Of a stretch of DNA of 64,000 nt, positions 46,391 through 55,458 are shown in pieces. Positions within the stretch are counted from its first letter, which is position 1; every line of letters starts with the position of its first letter. The notes beneath the pieces were generated by a model that was not told where the DNA came from, made no database searches, and saw nothing but the letters and a program-made list of their open reading frames with translations. Both the position numbers and the translations under genes were made by a program. The stretch is from UBA1181 sp963648205 (lineage in GTDB: Bacteria > Bacteroidota > Bacteroidia > Bacteroidales > Paludibacteraceae): positions 1 to 64,000 of the forward strand of contig CAVJCT010000038.1 in assembly GCA_963648205.1 (NCBI GenBank), in the 5' to 3' direction.

Positions 46391-46741
46391 TTATCGTTCT
46401 ACAAAGATAAGTTTCGCCTTGCAATGATTCTTTCCTTCTGAGGTAACCGTTGCATTAACTGTCCATTGGACTTCTGACTCTGTCATCTTCAATGTCAGAT
46501 TATATTCTACGGTTTCATCGGGGAATATAGGACTAATAAACTTCATCATTGAAACATTGGAGATTCGCATACGCTTTCCCAAACTATCTTCCACCGCTTT
46601 GACAACGATATCAGCCAAGCAAGAACCTGGCAGAATGGGATAAGTTGGGAAATGGGCAGCAAAAAGGGGATGTTTCGGATCTAACACGAAAGAATAGGCA
46701 TTCTCTGTTTTTCGAAGATGAAAGAATGAAGGTTTCGACAT
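46391..46741 (-). CDS. FabZ/FabA-like hot-dog dehydratase
   Basis: A 116-residue single hot-dog domain with H30 in AAHFPTYPILPGS, matching the catalytic HFPGxPxxPG segment of 3-hydroxyacyl-ACP dehydratases. It would remove water from the growing 3-hydroxyacyl chain to make conjugated double bonds. It stands 14 bases before the glycosyltransferase gene and 10 bases after the small transporter gene. Confidence 0.82.
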   Translation of the reverse strand: MSKPSFFHLRKTENAYSFVLDPKHPLFAAHFPTYPILPGSCLADIVVKAVEDSLGKRMRISNVSMMKFISPIFPDETVEYNLTLKMTESEVQWTVNATVTSEGKNHCKAKLIFVER

Positions 46742-46751
46742 AGTCAGCGAT

Positions 46752-47105
46752 TTATTTAATCATAAAATAAGAGCCTGCCATTATAAAAAAAACGCCAATC
46801 CATCGGGAAAATGGAATGGTTTCATGCAGGATAAAGAAGCCTAACAGCATACCAAAAACGTAACTCAGGCTGGTGAGCGGATAGGCAATCGACAATGGGT
46901 AATGTTTCAGAATATACATCCACAAGAGCGTTGCCGACCCCATGGTGAGTCCGACTAAAGGCCACCACCAGTTGGTGAGTTGCTCACAAATCTGACTCCA
47001 CGTCCACGAGAAATTTTCTGCTTTCTGCACCGCCTGTTTCAGGCACAACTGTCCCGACGAGAGCAAAAGCGACTGTAAAGCGGATAGCAAGAGAAGTTTT
47101 ACCAT
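46752..47105 (-). CDS. Small EamA/SMR-type transporter
   Basis: A 117-residue protein with four hydrophobic segments, including AYPLTSLSYVFGMLLGFFILHE, characteristic of small EamA/SMR proteins such as ArnE/ArnF flippases. It may flip a lipid-linked intermediate across the inner membrane, working as an oligomer. Its start overlaps the end of the ketosynthase-like gene by seven bases. Confidence 0.8.
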   Translation of the reverse strand: MVKLLLLSALQSLLLSSGQLCLKQAVQKAENFSWTWSQICEQLTNWWWPLVGLTMGSATLLWMYILKHYPLSIAYPLTSLSYVFGMLLGFFILHETIPFSRWIGVFFIMAGSYFMIK

Positions 47106-48157
47106 TCTTTGAGGAGCGTTAGTGAATATTCTGTCTTATTATATTGATTGACCACCAACAAGGCTCGTGGTGTCTCTATCGCTTGTTGATCTGAAGTGAG
47201 GAACGCTGGCACATATCTTCTATACAAACACTGCGCCGCCACATATATTCCCATTGCCGACATCGTAAACGAATCGCCAAATAGGTGCTTGTAAAGGATG
47301 ATTTTCTCGTTGAAACCGAGCACTTTCAGAATTCTGTCATACTCCTCTCCATTCTCTTTGTCGCCATTTTTCCCGACCACAACGCCCCCGATATCGTCTC
47401 TTATTATTCCAGCCTCTTTTAGCAACAAATTCATATCAGAGCGAAGATTATCGTCCGTAGGAAGATGTCTTATGCGAATGTCAACTACCTCGCAAACCGT
47501 ATGCTCTGTTCTTCTATTTCGCAACAGCAGACTCACAGCGTTCTCTCCAGAAAACGTGCCTGTACTTCGATTTTGATTATAGTCTTCTATGGCTGGAATC
47601 GTCTGCTTCCATCGTCCTATCTGTCGATACATCTCGAAATAGGCATCGGTCATTTCGTCCACACCATTCACAAGGGCTGATTGGAAATTTCCACATTGCA
47701 TCTGCATTATCGCATCCATCAAAGCAGAATCAAAGGAAATGCCACAATGCGAATAGGTCGTATTATAACTGTGGCATTTCAAAGCGATTGCCACCTGCGA
47801 CCCCACCGTATTATGGGTGGAATGGATGAAATTAGTTGGCGAGAGGTTTTGCTCTTGATCGTCAATCATCGCATTCAAAAATTTCTCGGTGCTACTGATA
47901 CAACCCAAACCTGTTCCCGTCAACACTGCATCTGGAACAAAATCTCCTGCCTCTTTCATACACGAAAGTGCCGATGAAATGGAACATTTTAAAAGCATTC
48001 CCATTCTTCGCGAGACATTCGGTACGATGAAATTTTTGAAATCGGGAGCGACAAAACGGCTATGGAGCGAATCTGTCCACTGCGGATTCGTCATCCACTC
48101 GTCAGAGAGTGGTTGCTGATTGGAAATTTGCTTTGCACAGTCTATATAATAACCCAT
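47099..48157 (-). CDS. Ketosynthase-like protein, probable chain-length factor
   Basis: A 352-residue thiolase-fold protein (NFIHSTHNTVGSQVAIAL, NGVDEM, FSGENAVSLLL). At the nucleophile position, where ketosynthases have TACS, the sequence reads TYSHCGISF. The catalytic Cys seems shifted or replaced, and the AHGTGT and GHT histidine motifs are not found (VVVGKNGDKENG and LFGDSF stand there). It is therefore probably a non-catalytic partner, such as a chain-length factor, for the ketosynthase encoded next to it (52 bases away). Confidence 0.78.
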   Translation of the reverse strand: MGYYIDCAKQISNQQPLSDEWMTNPQWTDSLHSRFVAPDFKNFIVPNVSRRMGMLLKCSISSALSCMKEAGDFVPDAVLTGTGLGCISSTEKFLNAMIDDQEQNLSPTNFIHSTHNTVGSQVAIALKCHSYNTTYSHCGISFDSALMDAIMQMQCGNFQSALVNGVDEMTDAYFEMYRQIGRWKQTIPAIEDYNQNRSTGTFSGENAVSLLLRNRRTEHTVCEVVDIRIRHLPTDDNLRSDMNLLLKEAGIIRDDIGGVVVGKNGDKENGEEYDRILKVLGFNEKIILYKHLFGDSFTMSAMGIYVAAQCLYRRYVPAFLTSDQQAIETPRALLVVNQYNKTEYSLTLLKEW

Positions 48158-48209
48158 AGCCTATTTTATCGTTTTATTGTCAAAACTTTTCTGTCTAAAT
48201 CATTCAACC

Positions 48210-49403
48210 TTACCTATCAATGTATTTTGAGAAGATACACGTTGAGTCGTTGCCACCAAAGCCAAACGAGTTGGACATCACATGCATCAAATCAACTTTC
48301 CGACACACTTTCTCAGGACATAAGCCTGTCTCTTCAATCGGATTTTCGAACTCTGGATTGCCAGGAATAAAGCCATACTGAAGAGCGAGAATTGAGAAGA
48401 CTGCCTCTAAACCACCTGCCGCACTCGTGGTGTGTCCGGTATATGATTTTGTGGATGAAAACGGAGGAATTTGATCACCAAAGATTTTCTTAATAGCGAT
48501 ACTTTCGTGCAAATCATTGTCTGCCGTTCCAGTTCCGTGAGCGTTGATATAACTGATATCCGAAGGGTATAATCCAGCAAGATTCAACGCTTTCTTCATA
48601 GCCAAACACTCGCCCACACTCTCAGGTGAAGTAGCAGTCTGGTGATAAGCATCGCATTGGTTAGCGTAGCCAGTCAACTCGCAAATAATCTCTGCGCCTC
48701 TCTCTTTTGCCACATCTTCTCGTTCAAGAACGATGTACGCTGCGCCCTCGCCCAAGTTCAACCCTGCATTGTCTCTATCGAACGGACGGCATGGTTGATG
48801 CTCCAAAATCATTAACGAATTGAAACCATTCAAGTGAAATTTGCTGATGGATTCGGATCCACCGACAATGGCAGCCTTCACTCGTCTATTTTTGATGAGT
48901 TCTGCACCCAAGATAATTGAATTGGCAGCAGAAGAGCAAGCGGTTGATATGGTCGTTACGAAATCGAAATGTCCGAAAGCACGACTCGCATAGTCGGTTC
49001 CGTAGCCACAATCATGCGCCTTAATGTATTCTGTATGTTTACCTTCAAAGAAATCTCGGTAGTACTGCTCGCTCATTTCCATTCCGCCCACTGTCGTTCC
49101 ACTGACGAAAGCAGTTCGAACAGCGTCCGTGAGTTTCGACCTTTGAATGGCTTCTTTTAAGGCGATGATTGCCAAGAGCGGATTGCGAGTAACCAACGCA
49201 TTCGAAGAGACACCTGCTAATTTTCGCAGTTGCGCTTCGTCCATTTTGATCTCCCCACACGGGAGTTCCCGATGGCACGTGTCAAGATAGGCAATCTTAT
49301 CGATTGCCTTCCGACCCTCTAAGAGTGCTTTTTTATTAGCCTCAACGCCGACGCCCAAAGAGGAGATGATTCCGTATCCTGTAACTACGATTCTTTCGAG
49401 CAT
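48210..49403 (-). CDS. FabF-type 3-oxoacyl-[ACP] synthase
   Basis: A 397-residue complete ketosynthase with the full catalytic triad: C156 (STACSSAA), H289 (NAHGTGT) and H324 (YTGHTTSAAG). It would elongate the polyene chain by decarboxylative condensation with malonyl-ACP. The acyl carrier protein gene ends four bases upstream and the likely chain-length factor is downstream, an arrangement seen in type II polyketide-like systems. Confidence 0.93.
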   Translation of the reverse strand: MLERIVVTGYGIISSLGVGVEANKKALLEGRKAIDKIAYLDTCHRELPCGEIKMDEAQLRKLAGVSSNALVTRNPLLAIIALKEAIQRSKLTDAVRTAFVSGTTVGGMEMSEQYYRDFFEGKHTEYIKAHDCGYGTDYASRAFGHFDFVTTISTACSSAANSIILGAELIKNRRVKAAIVGGSESISKFHLNGFNSLMILEHQPCRPFDRDNAGLNLGEGAAYIVLEREDVAKERGAEIICELTGYANQCDAYHQTATSPESVGECLAMKKALNLAGLYPSDISYINAHGTGTADNDLHESIAIKKIFGDQIPPFSSTKSYTGHTTSAAGGLEAVFSILALQYGFIPGNPEFENPIEETGLCPEKVCRKVDLMHVMSNSFGFGGNDSTCIFSKYIDR

Positions 49404-49407
49404 TCTT

Positions 49408-49665
49408 TTATTTTGTTCTGTTCTTTGTGATGTACTCTGCCATCACACGAATAGATTTGAAAATATCTTTTCCCTCTTGCGCATTTTTCAATTTGATGCC
49501 ATAGTTTTTTTCTAACAAGACAATCAATTCCAATGCGTCAATAGAGTCTAAGCCTAAACCTTCTCCAAACAAAGGTGCGTTTTCATCAATATCAGCAGGA
49601 GTCATCTCTTCCAAATTCAACACTTCGATGAGTTCCTTCTTTAATTCAAGTATAAGTTCGTCCAT
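49408..49665 (-). CDS. Acyl carrier protein
   Basis: An 85-residue acidic helical protein with the phosphopantetheine site S41 in GLGLDSIDALEL. It should carry the growing chain in this cluster. I prefer ATG 49665 (MDELILELKK) over an upstream in-frame ATG at 49698, which adds a lysine-rich stretch alien to carrier proteins. It lies four bases before the ketosynthase gene. Confidence 0.92.
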   Translation of the reverse strand: MDELILELKKELIEVLNLEEMTPADIDENAPLFGEGLGLDSIDALELIVLLEKNYGIKLKNAQEGKDIFKSIRVMAEYITKNRTK

Positions 49666-49753
49666 TTCTATAGATTTTTTTGTTTTTCTGTTTTTCAATG
49701 CTATTTCTACAAAAATAAGAAAATTATTTGCTTACAATCGTAGAGTTTGCGAT

Positions 49754-50377
49754 TCAATAGAATTTTTCAATATTTTCTTTCGTCCACAAGGCGATTCCCT
49801 CATTCTCCTCTTCTACTGAGACATGGAACAACAGGGTGTCGCAAACACCATCTAAATAGTTCACCCAACCAATCAAAAGATTGTTGATTTGCTTTTCGGA
49901 CAACAAGCTGGTCAGACCAACCTGACACATCTCCTCCACATCAAACTTCGGGAGGATATACGAGCAACTCTCACCTTTCAGCTTATGGCGAATGGCGATT
50001 TCACCCGTAACGATGTTCGAGAGCGTATAGACGAAAACCGACGGACTGGGATAATAGTTGTCAGCGTCTTTTATTGTCTCTTGATAGGCTTTATCATTGT
50101 CCAACGACGAACAGTTGTTGAAGACGATAACCGACCAATCAGGATGACCATCTTCTTCAACCTGCAAATCACTTGCTCGCACCGCAAACTCGGATGCCAA
50201 GAAGCCAGCCTTGCAAAGATTATCCATTTTGAAAAACTTCGGATATTGAATGCCTAAATGCCGGTAGATACTGGTCAGCCAGCCTTCGTTTCGTGTAATT
50301 TCAATCTTATTCTGATTAATCATCACACTGTCCGACGTGATTCTCACCGCAGTTTGTATATAAGGCGTTTTGCTCAT
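49754..50377 (-). CDS. Half-length ketosynthase-like protein
   Basis: A 207-residue protein, about half the size of a ketosynthase. Its central part (FVYTLSNIVTGEIAIRHKL) matches the thiolase-fold helix preceding the nucleophile, but the position of the catalytic Cys is occupied by other residues, and no His motifs exist. Similar proteins accompany polyene ketosynthases in Bacteroidota and are often named 3-oxoacyl-ACP synthase, though they cannot be standard enzymes. A structural or regulatory role is my inference. It lies 88 bases upstream of the carrier protein gene. Confidence 0.65.
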   Translation of the reverse strand: MSKTPYIQTAVRITSDSVMINQNKIEITRNEGWLTSIYRHLGIQYPKFFKMDNLCKAGFLASEFAVRASDLQVEEDGHPDWSVIVFNNCSSLDNDKAYQETIKDADNYYPSPSVFVYTLSNIVTGEIAIRHKLKGESCSYILPKFDVEEMCQVGLTSLLSEKQINNLLIGWVNYLDGVCDTLLFHVSVEEENEGIALWTKENIEKFY

Positions 50378-50392
50378 CTTTCCAACATTCTG

Positions 50393-51034
50393 TTATTTCT
50401 CGAACGCAATTTCTATGGTTTTATATCCTAATGCGGCAAACATACTGCGGAACTGATTCTCTGCATTTTCTTTTGCTGCTGTGATATTTTCCTCGGTCAA
50501 AGCGTCGATTTTCATCTTCTTCTTGGCATTCTGATACATTCCCTCTTTCAATGTTGCCGACACTTTTCCTGACTCATAGAAAACCTTCGTTTTCGTATCG
50601 TCAATAATGTTTTTATCCAACAAACTGATTTTAGGGAGTTGTATTTCGGCAGTATCACCGTGGCAGTTGAGCCAACTTTTCTTGACATCTTTCATATCGA
50701 TACCTAAGCGAGCCGTACCCGTGTAGATACGAGTTGACTGAGTGCTTGAGAAAGTTTTCTTCAATGTCGTGTCTACCACCTCTTCCAACTGCACCGTGAG
50801 GAACTCCCACTCTGCCACCTCTTGAATAGAGGTAATTGTGGTTGGAGTCTCTTGAATCTTCTCTTCTTTCACTTCCTCCTTGCCTCTACAATTATGCATG
50901 AAGAGATAGAGGACAAGACAAACAGCCAAGAGAATCCAAAACAAAGGAGTCTTCATCATCTCAACCGTGAGTTTCGTAGACCCTTGCGAACTCTTTCGTG
51001 TCCTCGTCGTAGTATTATTTCTTTTTGTTGCCAT
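50393..51034 (-). CDS. DUF4230 membrane-anchored protein
   Basis: A 213-residue protein with a basic, Thr/Ser-rich cytoplasmic N-terminus (about 1-27), one membrane segment (about 30-46) and a periplasmic DUF4230 domain (from SIQEVAEWEFLTVQLEE to GYKTIEIAF). The domain is of unknown function. A second DUF4230 protein is encoded 26 bases upstream; the two share the plan but differ in anchoring (helix versus lipid). Confidence 0.75.
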   Translation of the reverse strand: MATKRNNTTTRTRKSSQGSTKLTVEMMKTPLFWILLAVCLVLYLFMHNCRGKEEVKEEKIQETPTTITSIQEVAEWEFLTVQLEEVVDTTLKKTFSSTQSTRIYTGTARLGIDMKDVKKSWLNCHGDTAEIQLPKISLLDKNIIDDTKTKVFYESGKVSATLKEGMYQNAKKKMKIDALTEENITAAKENAENQFRSMFAALGYKTIEIAFEK

Positions 51035-51060
51035 ATTTTTCAGTATTTTCCAAGTCTACA

Positions 51061-51738
51061 TTAATTCTTTTTCGGAAGAGAAATCAAACCATGAATAGTC
51101 TGCTCTGATTTCTTATTTTCTTCGATTTTATCGGGAAATTTCAATGTTATATTGGCAGCCTTATAACCTGCAGCCTCCAAGATGGGGAGCAACACATTAT
51201 ATGCTGAGACACGGCTCTTGTCGATGATATCACTTTCAGCCATACTCTGCAAAATACTTGCTCGTCCCTGCTGAATAAACGACTCTTTCTCTTCATTAGT
51301 GAAATCAGATCGATTCCATGAAACGAATGCCTTCTCATTTTCGTAATCTATCTTCGAAGAGGTCATTTCGATATTAGGCTGTGGCAAGGTGATGGTTATC
51401 TTTTCTCCCTCAATTTTCACGTTTTCATCGGAGAAATTAGAGAAATCGATATAGGCTTTCACCACGGCATCGACTGGAATCAAGATCTTGCGATCACCAG
51501 GAATTGGAATGGAGAACTCCTCGTTGAACACAGAGCCTTTCAACGCATTGGCATCCTCGTAGGTCAAAATCTTATGCACGTTATACTGCGTGGTGTAGAG
51601 TTTTGAGCAACTCGAAATTTGCTGTGTCAGCGTTGGCTTTTCTTGCGTTGCTTCTTCCTCATTTGAGTTGTTACCACAACTTGCGAAAAGAGCGACAAGC
51701 GACAAAGATGTTAATATCGTGTTTCTTAATATTTTCAT
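51061..51738 (-). CDS. DUF4230 lipoprotein
   Basis: A 225-residue protein with a lipoprotein signal (SLVALFASC, Cys about residue 21) followed by an acidic linker and a DUF4230 domain (VHKILTYEDAN, then VKIEGEKITITLPQPNIE). It is predicted to be lipid-anchored in the periplasm or outer membrane. With the gene downstream it forms a paralogous pair inside the polyene-like cluster. Function unknown. Confidence 0.78.
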   Translation of the reverse strand: MKILRNTILTSLSLVALFASCGNNSNEEEATQEKPTLTQQISSCSKLYTTQYNVHKILTYEDANALKGSVFNEEFSIPIPGDRKILIPVDAVVKAYIDFSNFSDENVKIEGEKITITLPQPNIEMTSSKIDYENEKAFVSWNRSDFTNEEKESFIQQGRASILQSMAESDIIDKSRVSAYNVLLPILEAAGYKAANITLKFPDKIEENKKSEQTIHGLISLPKKN

Positions 51739-51773
51739 ATAACTATCTTTTATTCAACACATTAATATTCATT

Positions 51774-52925
51774 TTATCCATAGATGATAGCAGCATTGCT
51801 ACCTCCGAATCCAGAAATGATTTTCAAAAAGGCATCTCCTTGAGTTGAATCCGTAAGGGCTTGTGCCACCGTGATTTCCTTGACCGTACCTGCTTCGTCA
51901 AATCCGTAGGTAGGCAAGATTTTTTTCTCTTGCAAGGCATAGCCCGAGAGAATGCACTCTAAAACGCCAGCCGCACCCAATGTATGTCCGAAATACCCCT
52001 TCAAACTGTTAGTTGGCACATTTTGAAAATCACTTCGGAATATCGCCCACGACTCCATATCGTCGTTGTAGAGAGTGGCTGTTCCATGGGCGTTGATGAA
52101 CGAAAGCTTTCTTCCTTCAACATTCTTATTTCTTAAAGCCGACTGAATGGAAAGGAACAAGCCCTCACCCGTTCGCGACGGACCAGAAATGTGGTTGGCG
52201 TCGTTTCGGTTGCCCGTTCCTAAGATCGACAGGCAACCTGCTATCGGTTCTAATGATTTCTCAAGAACAATCGTAGCAGCCGCCTCGCCTAAGTTCAATC
52301 CGCAACGATTTTTATCGAAAGGTTTGCAACGCTGTGGAGACAAAGCCTTAAACGACTGAAAGCCAGAGACTACAAATTTACTCAACATCTCCGCTCCCAC
52401 AACCACTGCGTATTTATATTTATCGCTTCTCTTCAGTTTTTCATCAGCGTATATCTGCGCAGCCACTCCCGAAGTGCAAGCATTGCTCACCACCATCACC
52501 TGATTAGGATTTCCGAAAAACTGACCAATCAGCTGAGCAGAAACGCTCATATCAACCCTATTTTTGTCGAATCCATCGGGATTTTCCAGCAAATCAATAT
52601 TACCTTTCGTCGTCGACAACACAAAGAAAAGATCGGGACGGCTCGGGTCTATATTCAACTTCTCCAATGCGCAAAATGCCGATAAAATCGCTATTTTTTC
52701 AAAATAAGTGTAACGAATCTTCTTATCGGGCAATGTCAAGAACAAAGAATCAATACGTTCCCGGTCCAACAGCGACCCAAAGAAAGGTTCAGGCAAGCCA
52801 AACGTGTGCTCGTGCAATTTCGCCATGCTCTCCCCTCGTTTCACCGCCTCGTAGACATCCTTCGAGGAATGTCCCAACGGAGAAACAATGTTATCACCAA
52901 TTTTATATGAACGATATTCTGACAT
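51774..52925 (-). CDS. 3-oxoacyl-[ACP] synthase (second active ketosynthase)
   Basis: A 383-residue ketosynthase with C150 (SNACTSGVA), H280 (NAHGTAT) and H314 (YFGHTLGAAG), so all catalytic residues are present. It differs from the 48210-49403 enzyme in many positions and may start the chain or set a different substrate range. I prefer ATG 52925 to the TTG two codons earlier. The dehydratase stop lies six bases upstream. Confidence 0.92.
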   Translation of the reverse strand: MSEYRSYKIGDNIVSPLGHSSKDVYEAVKRGESMAKLHEHTFGLPEPFFGSLLDRERIDSLFLTLPDKKIRYTYFEKIAILSAFCALEKLNIDPSRPDLFFVLSTTKGNIDLLENPDGFDKNRVDMSVSAQLIGQFFGNPNQVMVVSNACTSGVAAQIYADEKLKRSDKYKYAVVVGAEMLSKFVVSGFQSFKALSPQRCKPFDKNRCGLNLGEAAATIVLEKSLEPIAGCLSILGTGNRNDANHISGPSRTGEGLFLSIQSALRNKNVEGRKLSFINAHGTATLYNDDMESWAIFRSDFQNVPTNSLKGYFGHTLGAAGVLECILSGYALQEKKILPTYGFDEAGTVKEITVAQALTDSTQGDAFLKIISGFGGSNAAIIYG

Positions 52926-52931
52926 TTTCAA

Positions 52932-53390
52932 CTAATTTTCTTTATTGACATTTCCGATTGGCAAATCAGATAATACGACTTGCAACTCACCTTGAGCGAT
53001 GATTTCATCACCAACTTTTGCCACAACATTATACGAACTCATATTGTCAAACACGAACGTCTCCTCGGCTTCGGTCGTCAACTTCTCTCCGACTCTCACC
53101 CTTCGGCGAATCTCGCACTGTTTCACCGCGCCTACCAAACCGATATTGATTTTATTGCTCTTCCGAATATGAATCTCTACGAATCCGATATGCGCTGCGC
53201 AAGTCTGAGCCAAGTTCTCCAACAATCCGCTCTCCAACAGTTCGCCGTCATCCACCGTTACAATTTCGTCCGTAACCGTGAGTTCAGTTGTGCATTTTTT
53301 CTCGCTTCCATCGCAGATTTTATCCACCAAGATGAAAGGTCGCTGCTGAGGCAGATATCGGCTGATTGGGAGAATTTTTATCGATTCCAT
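52932..53390 (-). CDS. Hot-dog protein, ApeP-like dehydratase
   Basis: A 152-residue hot-dog protein of the kind found in aryl polyene clusters (YLPQQRPFILVDKI, then LLENLAQTCAAHIGF). The HFPG segment that holds the catalytic His in FabZ is absent; VDDGELLESG stands there, while the helix Glu (LENLAQT) is kept. It may use another residue or act as a partner of the dehydratase at 46391-46741. ATG 53390 is preferred to TTG 53402. Confidence 0.72.
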   Translation of the reverse strand: MESIKILPISRYLPQQRPFILVDKICDGSEKKCTTELTVTDEIVTVDDGELLESGLLENLAQTCAAHIGFVEIHIRKSNKINIGLVGAVKQCEIRRRVRVGEKLTTEAEETFVFDNMSSYNVVAKVGDEIIAQGELQVVLSDLPIGNVNKEN

Positions 53391-53408
53391 CTGGATTTTC
53401 AATTTCCG

Positions 53409-54503
53409 TTATTTTTTAACCTTACAAGCAATCAGACTATGACCTTGACCTAAGCCGTCGTGAATCGTCTCAATCTCCAATCCTGCGTTTTCAATGCAAC
53501 GGAACAAATCTTCGGAATAGAACATCTTGCTGTTTCCGTTTGCCATCACCGTGAAATAGATGCTAGTTTGAGCCAAACAGTAGGATGCTGTCTCGAATCG
53601 CTGACGATCCCAGAGAGTCTCCATAATATAAAGACGAGCGTTTTCATCCATACTTTTAGAGGCTCTCGAAAGGATACTCTCCACTTGCACCTCACTGAAA
53701 CAGTCTAAGAATTGACTCATCCAGATCAAGTCAAATCCCTTTGGAAAAGCAGTGTTAGGATCCAATAGATTACCAGGAATGCCATGGATTCTATCTTTTC
53801 CAGCGACATTCTTAACCGCCTCTTTCATCAATCCCAACTGCTGAGGAAGATCCATAATAGAAACCTCCACATCCTCTTTGAAATTGACACACTCCGTAGC
53901 AAATCGTCCTGTGTTTCCACCCACATCCAACAAAGTTTTTGCTCCATCCTTGAAAATGATATTCAAGGCTTGCTCGAATGAACAATCGGAATAGTAATGG
54001 TCGAAACCAAACCAACTTTTCTGCGCATCAGCAGGCAAACTTGACAAACCCTCATAGATGGTTGGCCAGTTGCCAAACACTTTCAATCCAGCAGGTTTGC
54101 CCTCCTTGATAGCCTCTTCCAAATGAAACAACCCCAAATAGTTGACATCATGATTGAAATCCAAGTCAACTCTCGTCATTTCATTGTTCAGTAAAAACCA
54201 ACCTGTTTTAGAAATGAAGAATTTGTCCTCCTTCAAAAGGATGGTTCCAATCGTGAGGGAAGACTCTAACAGACATTGAATGCCGTAGTGAGACAAGCCA
54301 GATTTTTCTTCGATTTCATCGAAAGAAAGTCCGTTTTTGTTCTCGTCCAACATCTTCAATATTCCAAATTTCAGCATCAAGCGTGAAACCTGAAACACTA
54401 CCGGTCCGAAAGCAATTTCCTCTGCTCTACGCTGTGCTTCGAGTGCAGAGAATCGTTCCTTCCCATACATCTCTTTTTGTGGAGAATTTAATTTTATCTT
54501 CAT
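53409..54503 (-). CDS. O-methyltransferase-type SAM methyltransferase
   Basis: A 364-residue protein with an N-terminal winged-helix dimerisation domain (KFGILKMLDENKNGLSFDEI) and a class I SAM domain with motif I LLDVGGNTGRF. It is close in plan to plant-type and polyketide O-methyltransferases. It could methylate the aromatic headgroup of the pigment. The catalytic His of true O-methyltransferases is not certain (WMSQFLDCFS stands in the region). It lies 16 bases from the acyltransferase gene. Confidence 0.85.
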   Translation of the reverse strand: MKIKLNSPQKEMYGKERFSALEAQRRAEEIAFGPVVFQVSRLMLKFGILKMLDENKNGLSFDEIEEKSGLSHYGIQCLLESSLTIGTILLKEDKFFISKTGWFLLNNEMTRVDLDFNHDVNYLGLFHLEEAIKEGKPAGLKVFGNWPTIYEGLSSLPADAQKSWFGFDHYYSDCSFEQALNIIFKDGAKTLLDVGGNTGRFATECVNFKEDVEVSIMDLPQQLGLMKEAVKNVAGKDRIHGIPGNLLDPNTAFPKGFDLIWMSQFLDCFSEVQVESILSRASKSMDENARLYIMETLWDRQRFETASYCLAQTSIYFTVMANGNSKMFYSEDLFRCIENAGLEIETIHDGLGQGHSLIACKVKK

Positions 54504-54519
54504 ATTTCAATAACGGTTT

Positions 54520-55458
54520 TTACTCGTTTTTATCAGCATTTTCATTCCAGAAAGGGAAGAAATTGAACCACTGTGTCGGGTATTTCTTCACCACCTCCTG
54601 CAACACATTCACATAATCGTGCGTCATTGCCTCCGCTTTCTTAGTCGAATTAGGCAATTCCGAATGAGTATCAATCGGTTGCTCGTGGATTTTGTAGGTT
54701 GTTCCGTGTTCTTTCATAATAAAAAGAGACACCACAGGAACATCCAACTGTGCAGCCAATCGGAATGTGCCAATCGGAAAATTAGCGGTTCCATCCAAGA
54801 AATCACAAGTAACACTCTTCGGACTGCCGAAAAGTCGATCGCTCGGAATCACCACGATTTCGCCCTTTTCAATCACCTCTTTAATAGTGAAAAGATGAGA
54901 CATATCTGGCATCACAGGAATCAAGTTGATGTTCGATGACCCGAAAGCATCGTCTCTACGTTTCTGGAAAGCAGCACGTTCCGACATTGAGATAATCGCA
55001 TTGATTCGCTTTTTCTGAACTGGATAACACAAACCCGAAAGTTCCAAATTGCCAACATGCGCCCCCACGATAAAGAATCCCTTCTCTTGATTCATCATCG
55101 GTGGAATATAATTGCTTTCACCGACAATTTTGAATTGTTTTCTGTTTCCTGCCAACAAAGCAAATTTATCTAACACCACCTGTCCGAACAGAATATGGTT
55201 TCTGAAAGTCGCCCATGCCGCTTTCATCGGAGAATAATGATGTCTTTCTCTGAAATATTGGTAAATAGCCTGACGACCTTTTTTACCAAACAAGAGATAA
55301 AACGGAATCGTCAAGTAGAGAATCGGGTACAAAACACGAACATTAGCGAAGCCCAAGAACCAAAGCAAAAAACTTTGGCCAAACGCTCCACCGCCCGTCT
55401 TGCCGTCCCATTTCGGGCTATCCGAGCCATTCACTTTATTTTGTTGAGTCTCTTCCAT
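54520..55458 (-). CDS. LpxL/HtrB-type acyltransferase
   Basis: A 312-residue inner-membrane-associated protein with one hydrophobic region (about 28-58) and the HtrB/LpxL fold (AHVGNLELSG, the HX4E-type motif; then IPSDRLFG). These enzymes move acyl chains from acyl-ACP to lipid A or, in polyene clusters, the polyene acyl group to a lipid. Its start codon overlaps the stop of the DUF4268 gene by one base, so they are coupled. Confidence 0.87.
   Translation of the reverse strand: MEETQQNKVNGSDSPKWDGKTGGGAFGQSFLLWFLGFANVRVLYPILYLTIPFYLLFGKKGRQAIYQYFRERHHYSPMKAAWATFRNHILFGQVVLDKFALLAGNRKQFKIVGESNYIPPMMNQEKGFFIVGAHVGNLELSGLCYPVQKKRINAIISMSERAAFQKRRDDAFGSSNINLIPVMPDMSHLFTIKEVIEKGEIVVIPSDRLFGSPKSVTCDFLDGTANFPIGTFRLAAQLDVPVVSLFIMKEHGTTYKIHEQPIDTHSELPNSTKKAEAMTHDYVNVLQEVVKKYPTQWFNFFPFWNENADKNE

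Noticed and set aside
46377..46424. Longer start for the family 2 glycosyltransferase
   Set aside because: It would run 34 bases into the dehydratase gene and adds residues with no counterpart in the family.
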